Source: Psettodes erumei | Taxonomy: Eukaryota > Chordata > Actinopteri > Pleuronectiformes > Psettodidae | DNA length: 64,000 nt | Assembly (NCBI GenBank): GCA_016785225.1 | Contig: JAFBJZ010000831.1 | Coordinates: 4,536,001-4,600,000, forward strand | Direction: 5' to 3' | Shown: positions 49,501 to 55,074 of the stretch, in pieces | Numbering within the stretch: the first letter of the stretch is position 1 | Layout of the letters: every line of letters starts with the position of its first letter | Translations under genes and position numbers: made by a program | Notes under the pieces: model-generated | What the model was told of the DNA's origin: nothing | Seen by the model: only the letters and a program-made list of their open reading frames with translations | Database searches by the model: none

Positions 49501-52491
49501 CATGTACAAGAGCTCTCATTTAAGAAGACCAGGTCACAATCTTTCCTCACACAAGTGTTAGTTTTTTAGCTTTTGCAGTCTTTCTGACTTTTGCCAAAAG
49601 ATTCACAAACTAATTTGCAGAAGTAAACTGACTACATATCAGGACTTCCTAAAGCTGTGGCAGTCTTCCGGTTCAAGGTGTCCTGCTTCTTGACTTCACA
49701 CCTTCATTCTTTGTCCAGGCCAATTGTTCACTTCCTGCTGGGAGGTCCAGATGAGACAGGGTGTGAGGATTGACGGGGAGTACTATCTCAAAGTCAAGTC
49801 CCGGATCCTACAGGTGCGTCTGCTCTGCCAGAATTGCTCCTGCACTTATCGTGACTCAACTGGCAGCTTCCCCACAGGCTCTCATATATTGCCTCAATGT
49901 GTTTGGCCTTAGATTTACTGTGCCGAGATGCAGACTGATTTCCCCAAGGAGTACGTGACCCTGCGCAGTGGTCAGACCGACAACTTCTCAGAGGTGTATG
50001 GACACAGGTGTGTGATGACTGATGTAACTCAGTGCAGATTTTGTGCCAGTCAGAAAAGTCATGCTGCTTGTATCACCCAGTGTATTAATGTAAACTTCTT
50101 GAGAGTATTCATTTGTCTTAAATCAAACCTGACACTCATTGTCCTTGATACAAAGGTTGCTGAATCCTTTTGAATGTCCGTACAATGGCAGCCGAAGACA
50201 AGATTGCGACTGCAGGAATGACTACTCAGCAGCGGGATACACGCTCTTCCACAAAGTTCGTCTGGACCTCAGCTCCTTGAGGATAATGAGTGCGTAACTG
50301 TTATGTGATTGCCTTGCACTGTCCACTGTAACGAGACCACAGTTAAGACCTGCTTTAAAAAAGCTCTCTCTCCTCTAAAATCAAAATAACGACCTTTCAG
50401 CACCCCATGTTCACATTGCTGGGCGAGGACTTGAAACTTGGGCCTCTCAGCGCAAAAACACGTGAGCGCGAGAAAGCAGGAATGCTCGTGCGCACATACA
50501 GACATGCGTGCCTGCTCTCCAACACAGACCGACAATATGTGATGCTGCCTCGTGCATCACAAGGAGACACAAAGACACAGGAAGCGTGCACACACATACA
50601 TGCAGTTGCATCGTTATCAAACACTTACTCATAATAGCATGCGTGCAATCACACATCCTCTGCCATATACACACACACACACGCACATCTTCGGGCCATA
50701 TTCCTCTGCTCATTATAACAGTCAGCTCCACCTTCCCTGTTGTGTCCAAGTATGCCTTTGATTAGAGTATGTGGATTAGTGTACAGTGTGTGTCTGTGCG
50801 TGTGCGCTTCGAGGGGAAGTTGGATTAGAACTTACGCAGTCATCCTCCCATCTTCTTCATCTAGCCCGGGTCCTGACAGCACATGTTCCCACCCTTCTTC
50901 TGCATGGTACTCATTTGGCTTGAAGAGAGCTGGGGGGGGTAATGAGTTCAAGATGAAGGGAAGATTATGAAGAGGCACTGCTTCAGCGTGCCTCGTGCAT
51001 CTCATGATCTTTAGCATCGGTTTACACAGGCACTGTGAAAGGATGGCGGGACAAGGTAGCTGTCGTGGCTCTGATGTGTGAGGATGCAGGGTAAATGGAA
51101 AATGACAAACATCTGAAATTTAAAAAAGACTGGAAAATAGGGTCTCTGATTCACTGAATTTAAAATTAAACCGAATTAAGAGAAGGTCTGATTTACATAA
51201 CAAATTTAGTCACAGTCAATTTCATTTTTGATCTGGTTACCTGTCAGTAAAATACTTGGATTTGGAATACATCTATCATCGAATCATCAATTATCCTTGC
51301 ACAAACCAATTAGGTAATCAGTAAATTATGCTCTTTGTAATTTTTGTGACTATAATTGTTGAAAATTTAACCTAATTCAACTTAGGTTTTAATATGATGC
51401 AGATTTGATAAGTGGATTTGTTGCTGCTTTTCAGGTTCAAACTCGACTTTGACTTTGCTGTAAGAGTAAAACCATCTGGCAAAGTGACAGTGAAATGACA
51501 TCAACCCTGCAATGAAATCTAATTGCCTAAGCTGTAGTCGCTGATCTTCTGTGCTTATCTCCGTGATTATTTACCTCTGAGCGTCTGTTTTCACCCTGTG
51601 TTTACCTCTGCTGATGCACAATGTGACTCTAGATCTGTATTTTGTTCTGTTTACCAGTCACAGACCTCCAGTTCTCGCAGACTCTCCTCGGTCGACCCGT
51701 GCCCTTCGCTACAGCGGGAGATTGTTATAGTGCAGCCAAGTGTCCACAGGTTAGTCATATACTGTGGCCTCATAGTAATGTGCCAGGTGTCTTTTTTCTG
51801 CCATGTGTTTGTTAGTGACCAAACATTTGCTGCTATAACTCCCCAGACCTGCTGGGAATATGAACTCAAGGGTGGTAATAACTTCCAGCTACTCTGCTGC
51901 AGTAATCTTTCTACAGTTGTATCCACAGATAATTTCTGCAAATATGAACACGCTCAACCTTCCTGGTCTAATGTCTGCTCTGAAATGACTCGCTCTGATG
52001 TGTGTGTCCATTCACAGGGCCAGTTCAGCATCAATCTGATTGGCACTGGCCTCAAAGTGGCTGAGGCCACCAAGTGGACATCTCAGGGCAACTATGTGTC
52101 CATCAAAGTCCACAGATCTGAGGTAAGCGGCTAACAGCAGATTCATAAAATGGTTGTCATTTGTGTGACTGACACAATGTGGCTACAGATTTTGCTATGA
52201 ATGTCAAGTATAGTTGTCAGTCTACTGGGATAATTAGCTTCTTGCTGAGTAGATCTGAAATGTCATCTGAATTGTCGTGTTGTGTTTGCTGTCTGAGTCA
52301 CTGAAGAGGAATCCCCACTGACATTTGCGAAGCTTATTCTCTCCGTTAAAAAAAGCTGCCTTTCGCCCACTCTTTCTTCACTCACTTCTTTCTGTCCGTA
52401 GGACGGAACGAGAATCTATGGTCGCTGTGGTGGTTTCTGTGGGAAGTGCATTCCCCAGGCTCACAATGGCCTCCTCCTTGAAGTCCACTGA
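2391..52491 (+). CDS. adamts20: adamts20: ADAMTS metalloprotease with 15 TSRs and GON domain (31 exons, 5' end outside window)
   Basis: Joined exons encode the catalytic end, disintegrin-like domain, TSR1, cysteine-rich domain, spacer, TSR2-15 and a GON domain, 1,501 residues in one open frame ending in TGA. The known family role is a secreted extracellular-matrix protease that cleaves versican-type proteoglycans; in mouse ADAMTS20 supports melanoblast and palate development together with ADAMTS9. Only ADAMTS9, ADAMTS20 and invertebrate GON-1 relatives carry a GON domain. Paralogue-specific stretches such as ESYCMNN, CAHLPRP, NYHQP, PSWKAN and RDVYCRLKG fit ADAMTS20 rather than ADAMTS9 (recalled, not aligned). 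All junctions are GT-AG and phases agree throughout. The remaining ~400 N-terminal residues expected for the family must lie upstream. No frameshift or internal stop was seen, so the gene looks functional. Confidence 0.93.
2538..5715 (+). other. adamts20: intron 1 (3.2 kb)
   Basis: Holds a TG microsatellite at 3371-3393 and a poly-T run at about 4533-4546. The T-rich acceptor tract (about 5697-5713) precedes the next exon. No other gene or recognisable element seen. Confidence 0.6.
3371..3393 (+). repeat. (TG)n microsatellite
   Basis: About 11 TG units in intron 1. Confidence 0.85.
5716..5857 (+). CDS. adamts20: adamts20 exon 2: disintegrin-like domain, first part
   Basis: Residues 49 (split Asp) to 96. 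Begins TGYGECLLDEP and contains QCELMFGPGSQICPYM, the conserved start of the ADAMTS disintegrin-like module. Ends phase 0 after ATG with donor gtacgt. Two Cys of the module lie near the end. Confidence 0.95.
5858..6461 (+). other. adamts20: intron 2 (0.6 kb)
   Basis: Short intron between the two disintegrin-like exons. Nothing else recognised. Confidence 0.6.
6462..6566 (+). CDS. adamts20: adamts20 exon 3: disintegrin-like domain, second part
   Basis: Residues 97-131, phase 0 at both ends. Encodes KQCKRLWCT...KGCRTQHMPLADGTDCG, the typical Cys-rich second half of the disintegrin-like module. The donor is gtaagt. Confidence 0.95.
7255..7680 (+). repeat. purine-rich (GA-rich) intronic block
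   Basis: Long stretches are almost entirely A and G, for example 7255-7367 and 7545-7600, broken by a mixed segment near 7380-7540. This is low-complexity sequence that can form triplex DNA or bind GAGA-type factors. No open reading frame with protein-like composition is supported. Confidence 0.5.
9456..9467 (+). repeat. poly-C run (12 C)
   Basis: Uninterrupted C homopolymer within a CT-rich stretch of intron 3. Length is likely polymorphic or prone to sequencing error. Confidence 0.7.
9799..9820 (+). repeat. (TG)n microsatellite
   Basis: About 11 TG units in intron 3. Confidence 0.8.
11158..11177. repeat. 20-bp perfect palindrome
   Basis: tatactggatatccagtata equals its own reverse complement and is followed directly by an AT-rich run (atatatacaatatatta). 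It may be a chance palindrome or the fused ends of a lost small element. Confidence 0.6.
15060..15205 (+). CDS. adamts20: adamts20 exon 4: end of disintegrin-like domain and TSR1 start
   Basis: Residues 132-179 plus a split Glu. Starts YCRHGMCVNKE. TSR1 begins at GEWGPWGPYSVCSRSCGGG, with a WxxW C-mannosylation motif and a CSRSCG O-fucose consensus. The acceptor tract is TG-rich and ends tgtag. The donor is gtaagt in phase 2. Confidence 0.95.
15541..15722 (+). CDS. adamts20: adamts20 exon 5: TSR1 end and start of cysteine-rich domain
   Basis: Residues 180 (split) to 241 (split Ile). PRNGGKFCVGRRMKFRSCN completes TSR1. DFREEQCSQFDGKHFNING opens the cysteine-rich domain. Strongly conserved family sequence. 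The donor is gtgagt in phase 1. Confidence 0.95.
15723..16579 (+). other. adamts20: intron 5 (0.86 kb)
   Basis: Ordinary intron with a short TG run near 16087. Nothing else recognised. Confidence 0.5.
16580..16716 (+). CDS. adamts20: adamts20 exon 6: cysteine-rich domain
   Basis: Residues 241 (split) to 286. Encodes ILMKDRCKLFCRVAG, then VIDGTPCG and DICVQGLCR, the hallmark of the ADAMTS cysteine-rich domain. The donor is gtacgt in phase 0. Confidence 0.95.
17061..17178 (+). CDS. adamts20: adamts20 exon 7: cysteine-rich domain end
   Basis: Residues 287-325 plus a split Gly. Contains QAGCDHVLNS, the near-invariant DKCGVCGGDNSSCK signature, and AGTFN leading into the spacer. NSS is a conserved N-glycosylation sequon. 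The donor is gtaagt in phase 1. Confidence 0.96.
17179..20197 (+). other. adamts20: intron 7 (3.0 kb)
   Basis: No exon or recognisable element. A CT-rich low-complexity stretch lies at about 19795-19825. The acceptor tract ends ttcttcttctccag. Confidence 0.5.
20198..20293 (+). CDS. adamts20: adamts20 exon 8: spacer start
   Basis: Residues 326 (split) to 358 (split). Encodes GYNTVVRIPAGATNIDIKQ, the conserved spacer start, and DDNYL at the end. A TG microsatellite starts about 15 bases past the donor (gtgagt). Read-through gives a spurious longer open frame. Confidence 0.95.
20294..22373 (+). other. adamts20: intron 8 (2.1 kb)
   Basis: Contains TG microsatellites at about 20306-20335 and 20827-20881, the second being one of the longest in the window. 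No coding sequence seen. Confidence 0.6.
20827..20881 (+). repeat. (TG)n microsatellite, about 55 bp
   Basis: Near-perfect TG array with a TC and a TA interruption, in intron 8, followed by a GA-rich run. Confidence 0.9.
22374..22540 (+). CDS. adamts20: adamts20 exon 9: spacer middle
   Basis: Residues 358 (split) to 413. Encodes LSDSQSNFLLNGNFVVAM, VIEYTGSD and ERINCTDRIEEELVLQ. The NCT sequon at residue 401 keeps the N-glycosylation position recalled in mammals (N-S-T) but places a Cys in it. Phase 0 at the end. Confidence 0.95.
22812..22941 (+). CDS. adamts20: adamts20 exon 10: spacer end and TSR2 start
   Basis: Residues 414-456 plus a split Gly. VLCVGNLYNPDVRYSFNIP closes the spacer. FVWDPSGSWQECNRICQG opens TSR2. 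CNRIC lacks the Ser/Thr needed for O-fucosylation. The LCVGNLYNP form fits ADAMTS20 rather than ADAMTS9 (recalled). Confidence 0.95.
23615..23741 (+). CDS. adamts20: adamts20 exon 11: TSR2
   Basis: Residues 457 (split) to 499 (split Arg). Encodes GERRRKSVCVRKSDH and SDQRCEHLPRP, ending CNTDCEVR. The used acceptor is gtttccgtag. A stronger-looking acceptor (ttgtttcag, ending 23589) lies 25 nt upstream but would shift the frame. The donor gtgtgc is weak. Confidence 0.9.
23857..24067 (+). CDS. adamts20: adamts20 exon 12: TSR3 and TSR4 start
   Basis: Residues 499 (split) to 569. TSR3 runs from RWHVAGKSECSAKCG to CHGDC. CSAKC lacks the O-fucose acceptor. TSR4 starts NWQYSAWSQ. The intron before it is 115 bp and the one after it 107 bp. 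The donor is gtacag. Confidence 0.94.
24175..24339 (+). CDS. adamts20: adamts20 exon 13: TSR4 body and TSR5 start
   Basis: Residues 570-624, phase 0 to phase 0. Starts at the first TSR cysteine (CSKTCGRGSRSRESYCMNN) and ends SEWSE, just before the next TSR's first Cys. This is the first of the repeated module exons that begin with TGY. CMNNLG favours ADAMTS20. Confidence 0.95.
24588..24758 (+). CDS. adamts20: adamts20 exon 14: TSR5 body and TSR6 start
   Basis: Residues 625-681, phase 0 at both ends. Starts CLVTCGKGMRHRQVSC and ends SWQVGVWGA. All six TSR cysteines are present when joined to exon 13. The donor is gtgagt. Confidence 0.95.
25118..25146 (+). repeat. (CA)n microsatellite
   Basis: About 14 CA units with one CG interruption, intron 14. 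Confidence 0.85.
25518..25602 (+). repeat. compound (TG)n(CGTG)n(CATG)n array
   Basis: About 85 bp of almost unbroken alternating purine-pyrimidine: pure TG, then CG-interrupted TG, then gcatgcgtgcatgcatgcgt. Such sequence is prone to Z-DNA formation and slippage. Confidence 0.85.
25791..25910 (+). CDS. adamts20: adamts20 exon 15: TSR6 first part
   Basis: Residues 682-721, phase 0 at both ends. CAVTCGHGYQMRAVRC through RECNAAARPRDSQ. TSR6 is the only module repeat split by an extra intron; its last two cysteines are in exon 16. The acceptor is preceded by TG repeats. Confidence 0.95.
25911..27222 (+). other. adamts20: intron 15 (1.3 kb)
   Basis: AT-rich and without recognisable repeats. The acceptor is tttgtatttgcag. 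Confidence 0.5.
27223..27330 (+). CDS. adamts20: adamts20 exon 16: TSR6 end, linker, TSR7 start
   Basis: Residues 722-757, phase 0 at both ends. DCEMPGC completes TSR6. A Pro/Ser/Asn-rich linker with an NNS sequon follows. QWRYGSWTA opens TSR7. Confidence 0.94.
27331..29089 (+). other. adamts20: intron 16 (1.8 kb)
   Basis: Contains a CA microsatellite at about 27773-27800. The rest is AT-rich with no recognised element. Confidence 0.5.
29090..29254 (+). CDS. adamts20: adamts20 exon 17: TSR7 body and TSR8 start
   Basis: Residues 758-812, phase 0 at both ends. CSVSCGKGKRARYVSCRD, then DESYCAHLPRP, ending GEWSP. DESYCAHLPRP matches recalled ADAMTS20 rather than ADAMTS9. The donor is gtgagt. 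Confidence 0.96.
29255..30122 (+). other. adamts20: intron 17 (0.87 kb)
   Basis: AT-rich, nothing recognised. The acceptor is ttctctctgccacag. Confidence 0.5.
30123..30392 (+). CDS. adamts20: adamts20 exon 18: TSR8 body, linker, TSR9 start
   Basis: Residues 813-902, phase 0, 270 nt, the longest exon here. CSVTCGIGRTTRQVVCANY and HQPVDQSFCDPDEKP complete TSR8. A hydrophilic Pro/Gly/His/Tyr-rich linker of about 35 residues follows. NQWRTGPWGA starts TSR9. The extra length over other module exons is the linker. Confidence 0.95.
30393..31971 (+). other. adamts20: intron 18 (1.6 kb)
   Basis: Starts with a short (TTTA)n run (about 30413-30430). No exon or recognised element. Confidence 0.5.
31972..32133 (+). 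CDS. adamts20: adamts20 exon 19: TSR9 body and TSR10 start
   Basis: Residues 903-956, phase 0 at both ends. CSSTCAGGFQRRVVVCQDAE, SYCDERVKP and CDSGPC, then WNYGVWGE of TSR10. CSSTCA keeps the O-fucose Thr, with Ala in place of Gly. Confidence 0.96.
32394..32570 (+). CDS. adamts20: adamts20 exon 20: TSR10 body and TSR11 start
   Basis: Residues 957-1015, phase 0 at both ends. CTQTCGGGRRTRLVVCQRPN, NCDILDKPP and CNLQPC, ending SWHRRPWKP. The donor gtatga is followed by the 11.3 kb intron. Confidence 0.96.
38412..38623 (+). repeat. MITE-like dispersed fish repeat, copy 2
   Basis: Begins ttagggctgcagctaacaat and ends aatgactaattgttgcag, imperfect terminal inverted repeats. Matches the copy at 1604-1899 in opposite orientation, including aaaattctcacatctgag inside. 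Non-autonomous; no transposase. Confidence 0.7.
38798..38824 (+). repeat. (TTTTA)n microsatellite
   Basis: About five TTTTA pentamers in intron 20. Confidence 0.85.
42572..42593 (+). repeat. (TG)n microsatellite
   Basis: About 10 TG units followed by cgtgcatgcg in intron 20. Confidence 0.8.
43851..44018 (+). CDS. adamts20: adamts20 exon 21: TSR11 body and TSR12 start
   Basis: Residues 1016-1071, phase 0 at both ends. CSVTCGRGNKKREIAC, a QNQTK stretch with an NQT sequon, HCSHLPRPRTQKAC and CPSWKANRWRE. PSWKAN favours ADAMTS20. The acceptor tract is very C/T-rich (ttctcttctcccccccgcag). Confidence 0.96.
44701..44746 (+). repeat. G-rich minisatellite, 10-bp unit ggtgggctgg
   Basis: Three perfect copies (44711-44740) plus partial copies at each end. 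Regular runs of three to four G on this strand give G-quadruplex potential. Confidence 0.85.
46014..46028 (+). repeat. poly-G run (15 G)
   Basis: Uninterrupted G homopolymer in intron 21; its exact length should be treated with caution. Confidence 0.8.
46735..46908 (+). CDS. adamts20: adamts20 exon 22: TSR12 body and TSR13 start
   Basis: Residues 1072-1129, phase 0 at both ends. CSVTCGVGVQSRDVYCRLKG is close to recalled mammalian ADAMTS20. Ends TWVAGEWED. The donor is gtgagt. Confidence 0.96.
46909..47809 (+). other. adamts20: intron 22 (0.9 kb)
   Basis: Nothing recognised beyond the T-rich acceptor tract ending ttcctgcag. Confidence 0.5.
47810..47980 (+). CDS. adamts20: adamts20 exon 23: TSR13 body and TSR14 start
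   Basis: Residues 1130-1186, phase 0 at both ends. CNATCGEGMRSRKVRC is a canonical TSR start, then DYCEPSARPLSHQRC, ending YIWITGEWSQ. The Thr of CNATC is shared by an NAT sequon and the O-fucose consensus. As recalled, mammalian ADAMTS20 is more divergent in this repeat. Confidence 0.95.
48321..48527 (+). CDS. adamts20: adamts20 exon 24: TSR14 body and TSR15 start
   Basis: Residues 1187-1255, phase 0 at both ends. CSASCGVGYQQRIVSC, a Ser/Thr-rich insert (about 25 residues), then CPEPRPPGTRPC, ending WKVGPWSK. The acceptor is TG-rich with few other pyrimidines. The donor gtgaag is weak. Confidence 0.94.
48689..48818 (+). CDS. adamts20: adamts20 exon 25: TSR15
   Basis: Residues 1256-1298 plus a split Cys. 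CSQTCGAGVMERRVECVTSK through RPESQVACQDRE. The acceptor lies in a TG repeat ending gtaccag. The donor gtgagt (phase 1) runs into a TCTCC-repeat tract. Confidence 0.95.
48819..49718 (+). other. adamts20: intron 25 (0.9 kb)
   Basis: Starts with a pyrimidine tract (about 48824-48883) containing (TCTCC)n. Otherwise unremarkable. The acceptor is ttctttgtccag. Confidence 0.6.
48824..48883 (+). repeat. polypyrimidine tract with (TCTCC)n
   Basis: About 60 bases almost purely C and T, starting just after the donor of exon 25. Can form triplex DNA and offers many binding sites for PTB-type proteins. Confidence 0.8.
49719..49813 (+). CDS. adamts20: adamts20 exon 26: GON domain start
   Basis: Residues 1299 (split Cys) to 1330. 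CQLFTSCWEVQMRQGVRIDG then EYYLKVKSRILQ, the conserved start of the GON domain. Phase 0 end, donor gtgcgt, followed by a 99-bp intron. Confidence 0.94.
49913..50007 (+). CDS. adamts20: adamts20 exon 27: GON domain
   Basis: Residues 1331-1361 plus a split Arg. IYCAEMQTDFPKEYVTL and DNFSEVYGH (NFS sequon), both family hallmarks. The donor is gtgtgt in phase 2. Confidence 0.96.
50156..50289 (+). CDS. adamts20: adamts20 exon 28: GON domain
   Basis: Residues 1362 (split) to 1407 (split Ile). LLNPFECPYNGSRRQDCDC then YSAAGYTLFHKVRLDLSSL. The acceptor (ttgatacaaag) has a poor pyrimidine tract, but phase and homology fix it. The donor is gtgcgt. Confidence 0.94.
50290..51657 (+). other. adamts20: intron 28 (1.4 kb)
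   Basis: Short CA runs near 50670-50685. No exon or recognised element. Confidence 0.5.
51658..51749 (+). CDS. adamts20: adamts20 exon 29: GON domain
   Basis: Residues 1407 (split) to 1437. ITDLQFSQTLLGRPVPFATA then GDCYSAAKCPQ, strongly conserved in GON domains. Phase 0 end. Confidence 0.96.
52018..52122 (+). CDS. adamts20: adamts20 exon 30: GON domain
   Basis: Residues 1438-1472, phase 0 at both ends. GQFSINLIGTGLKVAEATKW then SQGNYVSIKVHRSE. The donor is gtaagc. Confidence 0.96.
52402..52491 (+). CDS. adamts20: adamts20 exon 31: GON domain end and stop codon
   Basis: Residues 1473-1501. DGTRIYGRCGGFCGKCIPQ, then LLLEVH and TGA at 52489-52491. The GRCGGFCGKC motif closes the GON domain in ADAMTS20 as recalled. 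The end of the protein is at the usual place for the family. Confidence 0.96.
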   Translation, partial: DGTRIYGRCGGFCGKCIPQAHNGLLLEVH

Positions 52492-53362
52492 GGGCCATGC
52501 AGAGACCAAACCCCTAAATCTATCGCAAAGACAGTAGCCCAGGAACATGCAATAATAATGATTTGTTTGAGCCTGCAGTCATCTGTGAGTGTGGTGCAGG
52601 AGCATTGACCAGTAATCATCCTAGAGTAACATCCTCAGTTCCCCAATGGCAGCTAAAACATATGAGACACTACGCACTGCGCAGCACTATGCAGCACTAT
52701 GCAGCCACTGTTAGGTCTTTCATCTGAATGGCTAACTGCTGTATTTGCAATGACTGTCAATCACATCTGTGCTTTTAAACCTAAAATGCTTTTTCTTCTG
52801 CAGACACTGTTATGCATTTTTAGCACCGTACAAAGGGATATACTACTTCAGAACACCGGGAAAGCAACCACGCAAGCAGTAGAAAAACCTCACAGACGTC
52901 TGCCCTCTACTCATGGAACAAATTCTCATCTTTAAAAAAATAAGTTTCCCAAAGGTATTATCTGAAGTGAAGTAGAATTTTTTAAAAAAGAAACACATTT
53001 TTGTTAAAATTAATTCCAGTATTTCATCATGGAGTACCTGGAACTAATCTTCTGATATGTTACCATCTATGGTACATAGATGTTTATATTCACAGCTACT
53101 ATAAGCATTTAGTTGCAACATAACTGACTTGCAATCATTGAGACAGTATAAAAGCCAACATACTGTATGTAAGTAATAATCATCGACATCGACATCTATC
53201 TCTAGTGATGAAGAGGTGCTACAGACAGACATCAGCGAGTCGTATGTGAGGGCTGTGTTGTTGTTTTTACACTATGGCAGCAGCTGGGCTGATAGAAAAA
53301 AATATGTAATACAAAAACTTTTTTTGGACTATTGAGTGAGCTACACCACAGATCATCTCATC

Positions 53363-53487
53363 CTTAAAGGAACGGTTTGATATTTTGGCATTGTATGCAT
53401 ATTTGCTTTCTGGTTGGGAGTTAGGTAAGAAGTTCCGTTAACACTCTCCAGTTTTGTTTCCTCAATATGAAACTACCACCAGCATCC
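53363..53487 (+). repeat. fragment of a dispersed percomorph repeat
   Basis: Starts ttaaaggaacggtttgatat and continues ttgctttctggttgggag and caatatgaaactaccaccag. This resembles the start of an abundant percomorph element (TTAAAGGAACAGT...TTCGCTTTCTTGC...ATATGAAGCTACAGCCAGCA, recalled from memory). Confidence 0.55.
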
Positions 53488-55068
53488 GTTCATCCAGTCA
53501 TAGGTTTATTTCCTCAAGTGTCAACCTATCCCTTCAGGGTTCAAGACTTATGGAAATTGTAATGTAGTAACTAATTACTGACGTCCTACCAGAGGTCAAA
53601 CTGTAGCAGAGTGTCAGGAGCCGCCACAGATCATTTTAGTGTTCATTTTAGTTTATTTCTCGTCTTTCTGCTTTCGTTCATTCAGTCATTTTCACAGAAC
53701 TACTGAAATCTTGATAGAGAATCCACTGACTGACATGCGTCTATTGTAGAGACAAAACAAACACCAGTGCTGTGAGGAAAAAACTGAAATAGTTCAGTAT
53801 TTCCAAGTGTTTAAGTACAGTGTAAAAGTTCCACAAGGATTGTTTTATTTCTAGAATTCTGTTAGTTTTATTCTTTAATCACGTCACACAGACAAGTTCT
53901 CATCTGTTTTGCCGTGACACAGTATCAGTTGGGGCCTATTCTAGGTACCTGCAACCCCCTACCTCTCACAAACATCCATACTCTACTGAGATATGTGTTG
54001 TAAAATATTTATGTCTGACCATATTTATTCTGTATTGACTTGTAGATACATTCTGTGTTTTAAGGTACAATGACTACTACCAACAGAGAAGCCATTGTCT
54101 GATGTTTTTGTCCGTTGTCTGCTTTGCTAAGAGAAAAAAGGTATTAGCCTGCTATTTGTAGTCCATAACCACTAACCTTGAATGGGGATCTTTTGAATGG
54201 TGCTTTTGAACTACTGGAATTACCTCTGATCTAAAGAAGGAAAACACTGGCTTTGGGAATAATACTTGCTGTGGCCACTGTGGCAGGGCTTCAGTTCACT
54301 CTAACCAACGGGGTTTGGCTTAGACGTCTCTTAAGCAGGTGTGTGCTTATAATTGCATGCCATGGTCCTTTGATTAATGCGGCTGACAAACTAGCTGCAA
54401 GTTCAGCGGATAGATAAAGATAAACCACTGCATGAGGAAATCCGGCCTTGCGTCGTCCTTAACTCATCATCAATGACTTTCACCATGACCACTACTACAA
54501 GCAATCTAACATGCTGGTACTCCGTTGTTAAGCTTTAACCAAAGTTAGACGATAGATGCAGATTTTTGTTTCTTCTCAGACAATGCAGCTTCTTTTGATT
54601 TTAAAGAATGGCTGAAAAAGTAAATGAAAAGTGAGTCAATGAGCAGCTAGAAAACCTTTGGCTATCATTCATTTTTATGATGGTCAATTGTTCTATGAGG
54701 TCTGTATCAGAAATTTAAAGAATACTTGATGCACTATGTGCCATAAATTTTGTAGAAATGTAATCCTGTTTGGGTTTTTTGTAATAACCATTAAGATTTG
54801 TAACTTATGATATATGTGTATTTGTAATATCCATACTTGAATTGTAAACTGTGTGCTAAATACTGAATGGGCATTGGTACTGAATAGAGAGAGAGAGTGC
54901 TTGTTTGCCATGCTTTATCCAAAGATGTTTTTAAGAATCATATGTACCTAAAGTATGTATGTAGCCTGTATAAAAGAAATGAATGATTGATTCTGGTGCT
55001 ATGGTTACTAATCGTACCAATACTGTATTTCATGCTACTGTACTAACGCTGTCAAAAAACAAAGTATT

Positions 55069-55074
55069 AATAAA
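55069..55074 (+). terminator. adamts20: polyadenylation signal AATAAA (candidate for adamts20)
   Basis: aataaa in the context attaataaaacat, about 2.6 kb past the stop. A second candidate lies at 57558-57563 (tttaataaatcaatc). Confidence 0.5.

Noticed and set aside
51598..52134. Open frame of 178 codons
   Set aside because: Covers exon 30 read together with the preceding intron. Exon 29 is overlapped in another frame, and the splice model explains both.
2391..52491. Naming the gene adamts9
   Set aside because: Domain order is identical, but stretches such as ESYCMNN, CAHLPRP, NYHQP, PSWKAN, DVYCRLKG and GRCGGFCGKC fit ADAMTS20 as recalled.
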